A stretch of DNA of 64,000 nucleotides, from the NCBI RefSeq assembly GCF_000264315.1, contig NZ_AJXU01000044.1:1-64000 (forward strand), in the 5' to 3' direction. The notes below the pieces were generated by a model. It was not told the origin of the DNA. It made no database searches and worked only from the letters and a program-made list of their open reading frames with translations. Each line of letters begins with the position of its first letter. Position 1 is the first letter of the stretch. Shown piece after piece: positions 41,902 through 53,839 of the stretch. The stretch comes from Rhodanobacter fulvus Jip2 (GTDB taxonomy: Bacteria; Pseudomonadota; Gammaproteobacteria; Xanthomonadales; Rhodanobacteraceae). Both the position numbers and the translations under genes were made by a program.

Positions 41902-42672
41902 ATGCCTGATCCCTCCTTCATCGTCGCTATCCCCGCGCGCTACGGTTCCACCCGCCTGCCGGCCAAGCCGCTGCGCCCCATCGACGGTATACCGATGGTG
42001 GCGCGCGTGGCGCAGCGGGCGTTGCAGGCCGGCGCCGCGCAGGTAGTGGTGGCGGTGGATGACACGCGCATTGCCGAGGCGTTGGCCGGGCAGGGCGTGG
42101 AGGTGTGCATGACCCGCGCCGACCACGCCTCGGGCAGCGACCGCCTGGCCGAATGCGTGGCGCACTACGGCTGGCCCGACGACGCCATCGTGGTGAACCT
42201 GCAGGGCGACGAGCCGTTCGCGCCGGCCGCCGGCATCCGCGAGGTGGCACGTGCGCTGGCCGAGGACGACGCGCCGATGGCCACGTTGGCCGCGCCGATC
42301 GAGGACGCACACGAATTGTTCGACCCGAACGTGGTGAAACTGGTGCGTGGCGCCAATGGCCGTGCGTTGTACTTCAGTCGTGCGCCCTTGCCGTGGGCGC
42401 GCGATGCATTCGCGGCAAGTCGTGATGCCTTGCCCGGCGATACGCCGTTCCTGCGCCATATCGGCATTTACGCCTACCGCGCCGGCTTTCTGCGCCAGTA
42501 CACCCGGCTCTCGCGCACGCCGCTGGAACAGGCCGAATCGCTGGAGCAATTGCGCGTGCTGGAACACGGCCACGCCATCGCGGTGCGCCTGTCGCCCGAA
42601 CCGTTCCCGCCCGGTATCGATACCGAAGCCGACCTGCGGCGTGCCGAAGCCTGGTTGCGGAGCCAGGCATGA
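41902..42672 (+). CDS. kdsB: CMP-KDO synthetase (3-deoxy-manno-octulosonate cytidylyltransferase)
   Basis: A 256-residue nucleotidyltransferase activating KDO with CTP for lipopolysaccharide. Blocks [38 protein letters not shown] and [15 protein letters not shown] are characteristic. The Met at 41902 gives the family start; the preceding open codons are antisense-like. It overlaps the next gene by 4 bp. Confidence 0.95.
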   Translation: MPDPSFIVAIPARYGSTRLPAKPLRPIDGIPMVARVAQRALQAGAAQVVVAVDDTRIAEALAGQGVEVCMTRADHASGSDRLAECVAHYGWPDDAIVVNLQGDEPFAPAAGIREVARALAEDDAPMATLAAPIEDAHELFDPNVVKLVRGANGRALYFSRAPLPWARDAFAASRDALPGDTPFLRHIGIYAYRAGFLRQYTRLSRTPLEQAESLEQLRVLEHGHAIAVRLSPEPFPPGIDTEADLRRAEAWLRSQA

Positions 42673-43136
42673 GCACGCCACGCATCCTGTTCGTCTGCCT
42701 CGGCAATATCTGCCGCTCGCCGCTGGTGGAAAGCGTGGCCCGCAAGCGCTGCGCCGAGGCCGGGTTGTCGGTGGCGCTGGCCTCGTGCGGCACGGGTGAC
42801 TGGCATGTCGGCAAGGGCGCCGACCCGCGCATGCGCGCGGCCGCCCGCGCGGCGGGGTTCGATCTCGAAAGCCACCGCGCACGGCAATTGCAGGCGGCGG
42901 ATTTCGATCGCCACGACTGGTTGCTGGCGATGGACAGCGACAACCTGACCGAACTGAACCGTCTGGCACGACCTGGCGCCGCCGGGCAGGCTGCGTTGTT
43001 CCTGCCGTGGGCCGGGGTGACGTCGGTGCAGGATTTCCCCGACCCCTATTACGGCGAAGCCGAGGGCTTTCGGCAGTGCGTGGATCTGGCCGAACGCGGC
43101 GTTGCCGGGTTGATCGAGCGCCTGCGTCAGTGCTGA
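42669..43136 (+). CDS. Low-molecular-weight protein-tyrosine phosphatase
   Basis: A 155-residue phosphatase. The P-loop is [14 protein letters not shown] (C12-X5-R) with the general acid in [15 protein letters not shown]. It may remove phosphotyrosine from capsule/EPS kinases or arginine-phosphate-type substrates. The context kdsB-phosphatase suggests envelope polysaccharide work (inference). It overlaps kdsB by 4 bp; 53 bp before uvrC. Confidence 0.92.
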   Translation: MSTPRILFVCLGNICRSPLVESVARKRCAEAGLSVALASCGTGDWHVGKGADPRMRAAARAAGFDLESHRARQLQAADFDRHDWLLAMDSDNLTELNRLARPGAAGQAALFLPWAGVTSVQDFPDPYYGEAEGFRQCVDLAERGVAGLIERLRQC

Positions 43137-43189
43137 ACCGCACGTTGCCGCGGCGCGGCGTACCTGGCCAGAACGGCTAGAATCAGCAC

Positions 43190-45028
43190 ATGCAGTCACC
43201 ATCGTCGCCGGCCTTCGACGGCAAGGCCTTCGTCCACACGCTTACCGGTTCGCCTGGCGTCTACCGCTACTTCAACGCGGCGGACGAGCTGCTCTATGTC
43301 GGCAAGGCCAGCAACCTCAAGAAGCGGGTGGGCAGCTATTTCCTGAAGCCGCGAATGGAGCCGCGCATCGCCGCGATGGTGGCGCAGATCGCCCGCGTGC
43401 AGATCACCGTCACCCGCACCGAGGGCGAGGCGCTGCTGCTGGAATCGCAGCTGATCAAGTCGCTGAAGCCGCGCTACAACATCCTGCTGCGCGACGACAA
43501 AAGCTACCCGTACATCTACTTGTCCAGCGGTGAGGACTATCCGCGGCTGGCATTCCATCGTGGTGCGCGCAATCTGCCGGGGCGTTATTTCGGGCCGTAT
43601 CCCAGCACTTGGGCGGTGCGCGAAAGCCTCAGCCTGATGCAGAAGCTGTTCAAGGTGCGCCAGTGCGAGGACAGCTATTTCCGCAACCGCTCGCGGCCTT
43701 GCCTGCTGCACCAGATCGGTCGCTGCAGCGCGCCCTGCGTCGGCCTGATCAGCGTGACCGATTACGCGCAGGACGTGCGCCACGCCGAGATGTTTCTGGA
43801 AGGCCGCAGCAGCGCGGTGATCGACGAACTGGCCGAGGCGATGGAGCAGGCCAGCAAGGCCTTGAATTTCGAGCGCGCCGCCAAGCTGCGCGACCAGGTC
43901 GCCACCTTGCGCCAGTTGCAGGCGCAGCATCACGTGCAGGGCGCCAGCGCCGACATGGACGTGCTCGCCTGCTGCATCGAGGCGGGCATGGCTTGCGTCA
44001 GCGTGCTGTTTTTCCGCAACGGCATCAGCCTTGGCACCCGCGATTTCTTCCCGCGCCTGCCGCTGGATGCCGAGCCCGCCGACGTGCTCACCCAGTTCAT
44101 CGCGCAGTACTACCTCGACCGGCCGGTACCGCGCGAACTGGTGCTGGGCGAGAGCCTGGCCGACCAGCAGATCCTGGGCGACATGCTGGCACAGCACTCG
44201 GGCCACCCGGTGGAGTTGAAAACCAGCGTGCGCGGCGAGCGGGCGCGCTTCCTGCAGATGGCCGAGCGCAACGCGCAGGCCTCGCTGACCGGCCGCCTGG
44301 CCAGCAGACAGACGCTGGGTACGCGCTTCGACGACCTGCAGAAAGTACTGGGCCTGGACGAGCCGCCGCGGCGCATCGAATGCTTCGACATCAGCCACAC
44401 GATGGGCGAGGCCACCGTGGCCTCGTGCGTGGTGTTCGGCCCCGAAGGCCCGGAGAAATCCCACTACCGGCGCTTCAATATCGCCGGCATCACGCCGGGT
44501 GACGACTACGCGGCGATGCACCAGGCGCTCACCCGTCGCTTCCGCAAGCTGGCCGAAGGCGAGGGCGCGCGACCGGACATCCTGCTGATCGACGGCGGCG
44601 CCGGCCAGGTGGCGCAGGCACTGGCCGTGCTGGACGACCTGGGCGTCAGCGGCATCGTGGTGGTCGGCGTGGCAAAGGGTCCGGGCCGTCGAGCCGGCGA
44701 GGAAACCCTGGTGCTGGCGCGCGACGATCGCACCCTCGGCGGTGAACTGCATCCCGGTTCCTCATCGCCCGCGCTGCATCTGGTGGCGGCGGTGCGCGAC
44801 GAGGCCCACCGGTTTGCCATCAGCGGCCACCGCAAGCGACGCGAGAAGGCGCGCGAGCGCAGTGTGCTGGAAGATGTGCCGGGCATTGGCGCACGCCGCC
44901 GCTCGGCGTTGCTGAAGACGTTCGGCGGCATGCAGGGCGTGGAGGCAGCCGGTGTCGAGGAGCTGATGCAGGTGAAAGGCATCGATCGCGGCCTGGCCGA
45001 ACGCATCTACGCCATGTTGCACGGCTGA
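43190..45028 (+). CDS. uvrC: Excinuclease ABC subunit C
   Basis: A 612-residue nucleotide-excision repair nuclease that makes both incisions. The GIY-YIG domain (about 15-95; GVYRYFNAADELLYVGKASN), UVR motif (ALNFERAAKLRDQVATL), RNase-H-like domain (CFDISHTMGEATVASCVVF, DILLIDGGAGQ) and C-terminal helix-hairpin-helix (EDVPGIGARRRSALLKTFGG) are all intact. The start MQSPSSPAFDGKAF fits the family. Confidence 0.97.
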   Translation: MQSPSSPAFDGKAFVHTLTGSPGVYRYFNAADELLYVGKASNLKKRVGSYFLKPRMEPRIAAMVAQIARVQITVTRTEGEALLLESQLIKSLKPRYNILLRDDKSYPYIYLSSGEDYPRLAFHRGARNLPGRYFGPYPSTWAVRESLSLMQKLFKVRQCEDSYFRNRSRPCLLHQIGRCSAPCVGLISVTDYAQDVRHAEMFLEGRSSAVIDELAEAMEQASKALNFERAAKLRDQVATLRQLQAQHHVQGASADMDVLACCIEAGMACVSVLFFRNGISLGTRDFFPRLPLDAEPADVLTQFIAQYYLDRPVPRELVLGESLADQQILGDMLAQHSGHPVELKTSVRGERARFLQMAERNAQASLTGRLASRQTLGTRFDDLQKVLGLDEPPRRIECFDISHTMGEATVASCVVFGPEGPEKSHYRRFNIAGITPGDDYAAMHQALTRRFRKLAEGEGARPDILLIDGGAGQVAQALAVLDDLGVSGIVVVGVAKGPGRRAGEETLVLARDDRTLGGELHPGSSSPALHLVAAVRDEAHRFAISGHRKRREKARERSVLEDVPGIGARRRSALLKTFGGMQGVEAAGVEELMQVKGIDRGLAERIYAMLHG

Positions 45029-45099
45029 ACACGGCCGCAGTTTTCACTCACCGACTGCGTGCGTGCGTGAGACACTGTGACAAATCACTGGATCGAATC

Positions 45100-45705
45100 A
45101 TGCGCATCAACCTGCCGACCTGGCTGACCTTGTTCCGCGTTGCACTGCTGCCGGTCATGGTCGTGGTGTTCTACCTGCCTTTCCCCGGCCACAACGCCAC
45201 CGCCGCGGTGGTGTTTTTGCTGGCCGCGTTCACCGACTGGCTGGACGGCTACCTGGCGCGGCGCATGAACCTCACCTCCGCCTTCGGCGCGTTCCTGGAT
45301 CCGGTGGCGGACAAATTGATGGTGGCGGTGACGCTGTTCCTGCTGGTGGAATCGCACCGCGGCGGCTGGCCCGGGATCCTGATGGCGGTGACCGCGGCGA
45401 TCATCGTGGGGCGCGAGATCAGCGTGTCGGCGCTGCGCGAATGGATGGCCGAAATCGGCATGCGCGCCACGGTCAAGGTAGCCTTCATCGGCAAGTTGAA
45501 GACCGTCATGCAGATGGTGGCGCTGGTGGTGCTGATCGTGCAGCACGAGAAAGCCGCCGAGGCGCTGCGGCTGTACCACATCGGCGAGGCGCTGCTGGTG
45601 ATCGCCGGCGTACTCACCATCTGGTCGGGCCTGCATTACCTGCGTGCGGCGTGGCCGATCCTCAGTGCCGACACCCCATCAGCGGCGAAAAGCAAAAACG
45701 CTTGA
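45100..45705 (+). CDS. pgsA: CDP-diacylglycerol-glycerol-3-phosphate 3-phosphatidyltransferase
   Basis: A 201-residue membrane enzyme of phosphatidylglycerol synthesis. The CDP-alcohol phosphotransferase motif is complete: DWLDGYLARR followed by GAFLDPVADK (D-G-X2-A-R-X8-G-X3-D-X3-D). Several hydrophobic segments follow. The start is MRINLPTWLTLFR. It ends the kdsB-phosphatase-uvrC block; its stop overlaps the tRNA promoter -35. Confidence 0.94.
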   Translation: MRINLPTWLTLFRVALLPVMVVVFYLPFPGHNATAAVVFLLAAFTDWLDGYLARRMNLTSAFGAFLDPVADKLMVAVTLFLLVESHRGGWPGILMAVTAAIIVGREISVSALREWMAEIGMRATVKVAFIGKLKTVMQMVALVVLIVQHEKAAEALRLYHIGEALLVIAGVLTIWSGLHYLRAAWPILSADTPSAAKSKNA

Positions 45706-45729
45706 CGCTCCGGATTCACGTATTAGAAT
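45702..45729 (+). promoter_or_regulatory. Promoter of the first tRNA-Gly
   Basis: -35 TTGACG (45702-45707) and -10 TAGAAT (45724-45729), 16-bp spacer, 13 bp before the tRNA. It overlaps the end of pgsA. Confidence 0.75.
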
Positions 45730-45742
45730 GCGCGGCTCCAAT

Positions 45743-45818
<76 letters not shown>

Positions 45819-45903
45819 GATATACAGCCAGGGCCCCGACATGTTCGGGGCCTTGTCGTTTGTACGGAAGGCTGAATGTCGCATCGCGATGTGCGTTCGA
45901 CTG

Positions 45904-45931
45904 TTCACAAGGGTTTCCGTTCTGCTATCAT
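45904..45931 (+). promoter_or_regulatory. Promoter of the second tRNA-Gly
   Basis: -35 TTCACA (45904-45909) and -10 TATCAT (45926-45931), 16-bp spacer, 13 bp before the tRNA start, the same geometry as the first copy. Confidence 0.65.
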
Positions 45932-45944
45932 TCGCGGCTCAGAT

Positions 45945-46020
<76 letters not shown>

Positions 46021-46074
46021 GTTTTGCAAAGCCTCGGTTCACCGGGGTTTTGTTTTAAGGAAGCATTGCGCAAC

Positions 46075-46148
46075 GGCCAGGTGGCAGAGTGGTCATGCAG
46101 CGGACTGCAAATCCGCGTACGCCGGTTCGATTCCGACCTTGGCCTCCA
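46075..46148 (+). tRNA. tRNA-Cys (anticodon GCA)
   Basis: A 74-nt tRNA: acceptor ggccagg with cttggcc, loop ctgcaaa giving anticodon GCA between gcgga and tccgc, T-loop gttcgattc, encoded CCA. It lies 54 bp after the second tRNA-Gly, probably co-transcribed. Confidence 0.96.
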
Positions 46149-46294
46149 TTGCGCAGCACGTTGCACGCCCAGCTTGAACCCGCCGATGGCGGGTTTTTTG
46201 TTGCCGCGGCTGCGCTCCGTGTGCCATGGATCGCGGACTTCGCATGCTACGATTCGCGCCGCCGGCTGCGCGCCCGGCACGTCCGAACATCCGC

Positions 46295-46381
46295 GCCCGG
46301 GTGGCGAAACTGGTAGACGCAAGGGACTTAAAATCCCTCCGCCGCAAGGCGATGCGGGTTCGATCCCCGCCCCGGGCACCA
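46295..46381 (+). tRNA. tRNA-Leu (anticodon TAA)
   Basis: An 87-nt class II tRNA with a long variable arm (ccgccgcaaggcgat). Anticodon loop cttaaaa between aggga and tccct gives TAA, decoding UUA and UUG; acceptor gcccggg/cccgggc and encoded CCA. Confidence 0.96.
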
Positions 46382-46419
46382 GCGTCCTGAACGGCACCAG
46401 CGATGGGTTGCGATTTGCA

Positions 46420-46449
46420 TTGATGCCACGCGCGGCGACCCCATATACT
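46420..46449 (+). promoter_or_regulatory. Likely tmRNA promoter
   Basis: -35 TTGATG (46420-46425) and -10 TATACT (46444-46449), 18-bp spacer, 23 bp upstream of the mature tmRNA 5' end. Confidence 0.6.
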
Positions 46450-46472
46450 TGTCTGGTCATATCGTTTTCCCC

Positions 46473-46827
<355 letters not shown>

Positions 46828-46841
46828 ATACAAGCGACACG

Positions 46842-46878
46842 AAAAAGCCGGAATCCCCAAGGGAATCCGGCTTTTTTT
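46842..46878 (+). terminator. tmRNA terminator
   Basis: Stem agccggaatccc/gggaatccggct (one internal mismatch) preceded by five A and followed by seven T. Confidence 0.9.
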
Positions 46879-46910
46879 GTGCGACGTGGCACCGCTCGCT
46901 GCGCGTTGGC

Positions 46911-48095
46911 TCACGGAGCCTGCGTGACCTGCGACCGTTTCAACAACACGGCCAGGATCGGCGGCGTGACCATGGCGGTGAGCAGCGACATGGCCACGAT
47001 CAGCGCGTAGATGCGGTTGTCGAAGACGCCAGCGGCGAGGCCCAGGCTGGCCACCACGATGCCCACTTCGCCGCGCGGCACCATGCCGAAACCGATGATG
47101 GTGGCGCTGCGCGCGCCCAGCGGCAGCGAGCCCAGCCAGCCACCGATGAACTTGGAAATCACCGCGATGACGGTGACCACGGCCAGCATCCACAGCGCGT
47201 CGGCGCTGGCCAGTTCATGCAGGTCGATCTTGCTGCCGGTGACCACGAAGAAGAATGGCGTGAGCAGGGCCAGCAATGGTTTCACCTGTTGTTCCAGGGT
47301 GTGCTGCTGGCGGGTTTCCGAGGCGATCATGCCGGCCAGGAAGGCGCCGATGATGGCGGCCAAACCGAACATGGTGGACAGGCAGGCCAGCCCCAGGCAC
47401 AGCGCCAGCACGATCATCAGCGGCGAATGCGGGCCCAGCGGCGTGTCCAGCCAGCGCGAGTTCCAGCGCATCACGCGGGCGCCGCCCCAGCCGATCACCA
47501 CGATGAAGCCCACGGCGCCGGCCAGCACCAGCAACAGGTGTGAGGCGTCGAACGAACCGCCGCCCTGCAGCGACACCACCACGCCCAGCAGCAGCATGGC
47601 GAGGATGTCGTCGATCACCGCGGCGCCCAGGATCACCTTGCTTTCCACCCGCTGCAGCGCGCCCAGCTCCTGCAGCACGCGGGCGGTGATGCCGGCGGAG
47701 GTGGCCACGAAGGCGGCCGCCACGAATAGCGAGCGGCCCCAGTCGAAACCGTTGCCGTGCGCCCAGACACTGCCCATCGCGAACGGCACGATGACCCCGA
47801 TGACGCCCACCGCGAAGGCGATCTTGCCGACCTTTTTCAGATCCTCCAGCCGCGTCTCCAGGCCCACGGCAAACAGCAGCAGAATCACGCCGACCTCGGC
47901 CAGCACATCCAGCGGCGTGCCCGGGAGTATCTGCGCCGGGGTGATCCAACCCAGCAATGACGGGCCGATGGCGCAGCCGGCGGCGATCTCGCCCACTACG
48001 CCGGGAAGTTTCAGTCGCTGCGCGATTTCGCCGCCGATTTGCGCGGCGACGAAAACGATGAACAGGGTGAACAGGATGTCGCTGGCGTGGTGCAT
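46911..48095 (-). CDS. Cation/proton antiporter (CPA2, KefB/GerN-like)
   Basis: A 394-residue membrane protein with about 12-13 hydrophobic helices. Family marks are LPGVVGEIAAGCAIGPSLLG, the conserved acidic pair AVIDDILAMLLLGVVV and GMVPRGEVGIVVASLGLAAG. It exchanges Na+ or K+ for protons; the ion is not deducible, and there is no C-terminal TrkA domain. I start at MHHASDILFTLFIVF; in-frame starts lie up to 84 bp upstream. It faces the tmRNA terminator. Confidence 0.9.
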   Translation of the reverse strand: MHHASDILFTLFIVFVAAQIGGEIAQRLKLPGVVGEIAAGCAIGPSLLGWITPAQILPGTPLDVLAEVGVILLLFAVGLETRLEDLKKVGKIAFAVGVIGVIVPFAMGSVWAHGNGFDWGRSLFVAAAFVATSAGITARVLQELGALQRVESKVILGAAVIDDILAMLLLGVVVSLQGGGSFDASHLLLVLAGAVGFIVVIGWGGARVMRWNSRWLDTPLGPHSPLMIVLALCLGLACLSTMFGLAAIIGAFLAGMIASETRQQHTLEQQVKPLLALLTPFFFVVTGSKIDLHELASADALWMLAVVTVIAVISKFIGGWLGSLPLGARSATIIGFGMVPRGEVGIVVASLGLAAGVFDNRIYALIVAMSLLTAMVTPPILAVLLKRSQVTQAP

Positions 48096-48517
48096 GCGGC
48101 GCGCGTCCGGGGCGTGGCGGAAAGAGGACATGCTACATGCGCGAGGTGATGCCGAGGCGGTCGCCACCCGATGCGGCATGTTCCAAAGCCGGAAACACTA
48201 CCTGACGATTCGGCGACAACTTCCGCGTACGAAGCGGTGAAAGCCGACGGATCATCCGCTGCCGGCGGCTAGGCGACGCGCGATACCTGCCATGACAGCT
48301 TGCTTTTCGCGGGCGTCCTGCGCAGAGTTGGAGGCTGTGAGGTGAAAGAGCGTTGCAGCAGATCGCCATCGAGCGATTTTTGACGCGTCCCACCTTGTTT
48401 CACCCGCCGACCGTGACTACATAGGTCATGACGGCCATACAATGACCACACGCGCCGGGGCGGTTTCGTTCCGGCGTGTGCTTTTGTGCGGCAACGCCGC
48501 CTGCACCAGGAAGAGCC
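48096..48517. other. Divergent gap between antiporter and rnk
   Basis: About 420 bp. An inverted repeat cacacgcgccgg..ccggcgtgtg (48447-48480) followed by ctttt lies just before rnk and may be a terminator or leader hairpin. No other feature is seen. Confidence 0.5.
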
Positions 48518-48928
48518 ATGAGCACCAAGCCACCGATTACTGTCTCCCGCATCGACATGGAACGCATCGAAGCGTTGCTGGAACGGCTGCCCGCCGCCGA
48601 AGCGGCCCGTTGTGCCGCGCTGATCTCCGAGCTGGATCGCGCCGACGTGGTCGAGCCTACCGCCATGCCCGCCGACACGGTGACGATGAATTCCACCGTC
48701 AGTTTCGAAGACGAGCACAATGGCGAGAAGCTCACCCTGACTCTGGTGTACCCCAATGCCGCCGGCGCGCCGGGCACCATCTCCATCCTGGCGCCGGTGG
48801 GCAGTGCGCTGCTCGGCTTGTCGCTTGGGCAGCATATCGACTGGCCCACGCCGGATGGCCATCAGCGTCGGCTGCGCGTGCTGGGTATCGACTACCAGCC
48901 CGAGGCGTCCGGCCATTTCCACCGCTGA
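48518..48928 (+). CDS. rnk: Regulator of nucleoside diphosphate kinase Rnk
   Basis: A 136-residue protein the same length as E. coli Rnk, with MNSTVSFEDEHNGEKLTLTL, then TISILAPVGSALLGLSLGQH and VLGIDYQPEASG. Rnk is a GreA/B-like protein binding RNA polymerase. I start at MSTKPPITVSRIDMERIEAL, as in the family; 14 more codons are open upstream. It precedes ligA by 85 bp. Confidence 0.93.
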   Translation: MSTKPPITVSRIDMERIEALLERLPAAEAARCAALISELDRADVVEPTAMPADTVTMNSTVSFEDEHNGEKLTLTLVYPNAAGAPGTISILAPVGSALLGLSLGQHIDWPTPDGHQRRLRVLGIDYQPEASGHFHR

Positions 48929-48989
48929 GCATGTCGTTGCCGGGTCGCCGTCGAAACGGCGACTCGGCGGGTTCACGCGGGCTCGCTAA

Positions 48990-51401
<2,412 letters not shown>

Positions 51402-51403
51402 AG

Positions 51404-51541
51404 AGCGGCCCCCTCACCCCAACCCTCTCCCCCGGCGGGGGAGATGTAGCACAAGCGGCTGGGTCGATAGCCTGCGCTTCGGGCTTGAAAGCTCCCTCTC
51501 CCCTGGCGCAGCCGGGGGAGAGGGCTGGGGTGAGGGGGCGC
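51404..51541. repeat. GC-rich palindromic repeat module, copy A
   Basis: Begins 3 bp after the ligA stop. Left arm cccctcaccccaaccctctc.., right arm gagagggctggggtgagggg. The arms are reverse complements and recur as copy B at 51870-52125. They bracket the DUF559 coding part. Confidence 0.85.
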
Positions 51542-51550
51542 GGTAAATAG

Positions 51551-53068
51551 ATGATGCGAGCCAGACAACTCCGCCGCGACCAGACCGACGCCGAGCGCAA
51601 GCTGTGGTCGCGCTTGCGCGCGGCGCAACTTGGCGTGAAGTTCCGGAGACAACATCCGGTGGCGGGCTATTACGCGGACTTCTGCTGCGTGGAGCAGCAG
51701 CTGATCGTGGAACTGGATGGCGGCCAGCATGCGGATCGGCAGACCTATGACGAGCAGCGTACGGCGGATCTGCGCAAGGCGGGTTTCCGTGTGGTGAGGT
51801 TCTGGAACGACGATGCGTTGATCCGCACCGATGACGTATTGGAGGCGATCGTGCGGGCGCTGGGCGAAGAGCGGCCCCCTCACCCCAGCCCTCTCCCCCG
51901 GCGCAGCCGGGGGAGAGGGGGCCAAGAGCCAGGCATCCCGCCTAAGCCAGGCATCCCGTCGAAGCCAGGCATACCGCCTAAGCCAAGTCTCCCGCCCAAG
52001 CCAAGCACCCCGCCGGAGTCAGATGCGCCAGCCCCGCGTGGCGCGCAGCCCGGTCGCGAGCCTCGGCCCCCAAGCTCCCTCTCCCCTGGCGCAGCCGGGG
52101 GAGAGGGTTGGGGTGAGGGGGCGCTTCTCCGATCCCTGCACCTGCGCGCAAGCCTCTACCAACTCATCCGCCGCTTCTTCAGCGACCGCCACGTGCTGGA
52201 AGTCGAAACCCCGATCCTCTCCGCCGCCGGCAACACCGAGCCGAATATCGAGAGTTTCACCACGGCCTTCAGCGGCCATGTCGACGCCGGCGCGCGCGAA
52301 CGCTGGCTGCGCACGTCGCCGGAATATCCGTTGAAGCGCCTGCTGGCGGCGGGCGTGGGCGATTGCTACGAACTCGGCCGGGTATTTCGCAATGGCGAGG
52401 CGGGCGGCCGCCACAATCCCGAGTTCACCATGCTGGAGTGGTACCGCTTGGGTTGGGATCATCATCGGTTGATGCGCGAAACCATGGACCTTGTGCAGGC
52501 GGCGCTGGCCATGGCCGGGCGGCGCGCCGAGCTCGTGGTGACGACTTACCGCCAACTTTTCCAGGACCAGTTGGACATCGATCCGGTGCACGCCACCATC
52601 GACGCCTTGCGCGCGCCGCTGGCGGAATACGGCATCGATCCCGCGGGCCTGGTGCGCGACGACTGGCTCGATCTGCTGATCACCCATCGCCTGCAGCCGG
52701 CGTTTCCGCGTGACCGCATCACCGTGATCCACGATTACCCGGCTACCCAATGTGCACTGGCCCGGATCCGTTCCGGCGAGCCGCCGCTGGCGGAACGTTT
52801 CGAGCTGTACCTGGGGCGCTACGAGCTGGCCAACGGGTATCACGAGTTGAACGATGCGTCCGAGCAGCGCGGGCGTTTCGAGCGCGACAACGTGCGCCGC
52901 CGCGAACGCGGCCTGCGCGAGGTTCCGCTGGACGAGAACCTCCTGGCAGTACTCGACGCGCTGCCCGATTGCGCCGGCGTGGCGCTGGGCGTCGAGCGCC
53001 TGCTGATGTGCCTGGCCGGTACCGATGCCATCGCCGACGTGTTGGCGTTTCCGTTCTCGGCAGCCTGA
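51551..53068 (+). CDS. epmA: Fusion of DUF559 nuclease-like domain to EF-P lysine lyase-type ligase EpmA
   Basis: A 505-residue open frame. Residues 1-108 are a DUF559/Vsr-like PD-(D/E)XK domain (DAERKLWSRLRAAQLG, YYADFCCVEQQLIVELDGGQ, a possible active site). Residues 109-190 translate repeat DNA with five PGIPPK-type units. Residues 192-505 are EpmA, the class II synthetase-like enzyme that adds beta-lysine to elongation factor P: FRNGEAGGRHNPEFTMLEWY and GVALGVERLLMCLAG are typical. No ATG, GTG or TTG lies in frame between the DUF559 domain and the EpmA core, only CTG at 52136 and 52142, so EpmA has lost its normal start. It might instead start on CTG. Confidence 0.75.
   Translation: MMRARQLRRDQTDAERKLWSRLRAAQLGVKFRRQHPVAGYYADFCCVEQQLIVELDGGQHADRQTYDEQRTADLRKAGFRVVRFWNDDALIRTDDVLEAIVRALGEERPPHPSPLPRRSRGRGGQEPGIPPKPGIPSKPGIPPKPSLPPKPSTPPESDAPAPRGAQPGREPRPPSSLSPGAAGGEGWGEGALLRSLHLRASLYQLIRRFFSDRHVLEVETPILSAAGNTEPNIESFTTAFSGHVDAGARERWLRTSPEYPLKRLLAAGVGDCYELGRVFRNGEAGGRHNPEFTMLEWYRLGWDHHRLMRETMDLVQAALAMAGRRAELVVTTYRQLFQDQLDIDPVHATIDALRAPLAEYGIDPAGLVRDDWLDLLITHRLQPAFPRDRITVIHDYPATQCALARIRSGEPPLAERFELYLGRYELANGYHELNDASEQRGRFERDNVRRRERGLREVPLDENLLAVLDALPDCAGVALGVERLLMCLAGTDAIADVLAFPFSAA
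51870..52125. repeat. GC-rich palindromic repeat module, copy B
   Basis: Same left (agcggccccctcacccca) and right (gctccctctcccctggcg..) parts as copy A but stretched by an 18-bp tandem repeat and other sequence. It ends where EpmA homology begins and is translated as the linker of the fusion. Confidence 0.85.
51929..52018 (+). repeat. 18-bp tandem repeat, five copies
   Basis: Units ccaggcatcccgcctaag and variants repeat every 18 bp, in frame, encoding PGIPPK, PGIPSK, PGIPPK, PSLPPK and PSTPPE. The pattern is a Pro/Lys-rich linker. Confidence 0.9.
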
Positions 53069-53072
53069 AACC

Positions 53073-53100
53073 AACCTGCGGCCCGAAGGCCGCAGGTTTT
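53073..53100. terminator. Bidirectional terminator between epmA and aqpZ
   Basis: Perfect 11-bp stem aacctgcggcc/ggccgcaggtt with loop cgaa, then tt, between convergent genes. Confidence 0.85.
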
Positions 53101-53110
53101 GTCGAACCCC

Positions 53111-53839
53111 TCAGCGATCGCCCGTAATCGCCGGTTCGGCGGGGCGGTCGCTCCACAGGTAGCGATAGACCAGGCCGCCGATGACGGCGCCGACGATCGG
53201 CATCACCCAGAAAAACCACAACTGCTCCACCGCCCAGCCGCCCTGGAATAGCGCCACGCCGGTGGAACGGGCCGGATTCACCGAGGTATTGGTGACCGGG
53301 ATGCTGATCAGGTGGATCAGGGTCAGCGCCAGGCCGATGGCAATGCCGGCAAAGCCCACCGGTGCGCTCTTGTGGGTGGCACCCATGATGATGAAGATGA
53401 AGAAGCCGGTCAGCACGATTTCGCACGTGGCAGCGGCGCTCATTGCGTAGCCGCCCGGCGAATGCGCGCCGTAGCCGTTGGAGGCGAAGCCGCTGGCGGC
53501 GGCGTCGAAACCGGGCTTGCCCGAGGCGATCACGTACAGCACCAGGCCGGCGACGATGCCGCCGACGACCTGCGCCACGATGTAAGGGATCACTTCCTTC
53601 AGCGGAAACCGGCCGCCGGCGGCGAGGCCGCAGGTGACCGCCGGGTTGATGTGGCAGCCGGAGATGTGGCCGATGGCGTAGCACATCGTCAGCAGGGTCA
53701 GGCCAAATGCCAGCGCCACGCCGGCGAAACCGATGCCCAGTTCAGGAAATCCGGCGGCCAGCACCGCGCTGCCGCAGCCGCCAAGTACCAGCCAGAAGGT
53801 GCCGAAAAATTCGGCGGCCATGCGTTTGCCCATGTTCAT
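53111..53839 (-). CDS. aqpZ: Aquaporin Z
   Basis: A 242-residue water channel with six membrane helices and two NPA half-helices ([19 protein letters not shown]). Start [18 protein letters not shown] matches AqpZ; 21 upstream codons lack similarity. [18 protein letters not shown] is the helix-1 signature. It lets water cross the inner membrane and is transcribed alone. Confidence 0.96.
   Translation of the reverse strand: MNMGKRMAAEFFGTFWLVLGGCGSAVLAAGFPELGIGFAGVALAFGLTLLTMCYAIGHISGCHINPAVTCGLAAGGRFPLKEVIPYIVAQVVGGIVAGLVLYVIASGKPGFDAAASGFASNGYGAHSPGGYAMSAAATCEIVLTGFFIFIIMGATHKSAPVGFAGIAIGLALTLIHLISIPVTNTSVNPARSTGVALFQGGWAVEQLWFFWVMPIVGAVIGGLVYRYLWSDRPAEPAITGDR

Noticed and set aside
51929-52018. 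CRISPR-like short repeats
   Set aside because: Units of 18 bp follow each other without spacers and keep an open frame, so they are a coding microsatellite.
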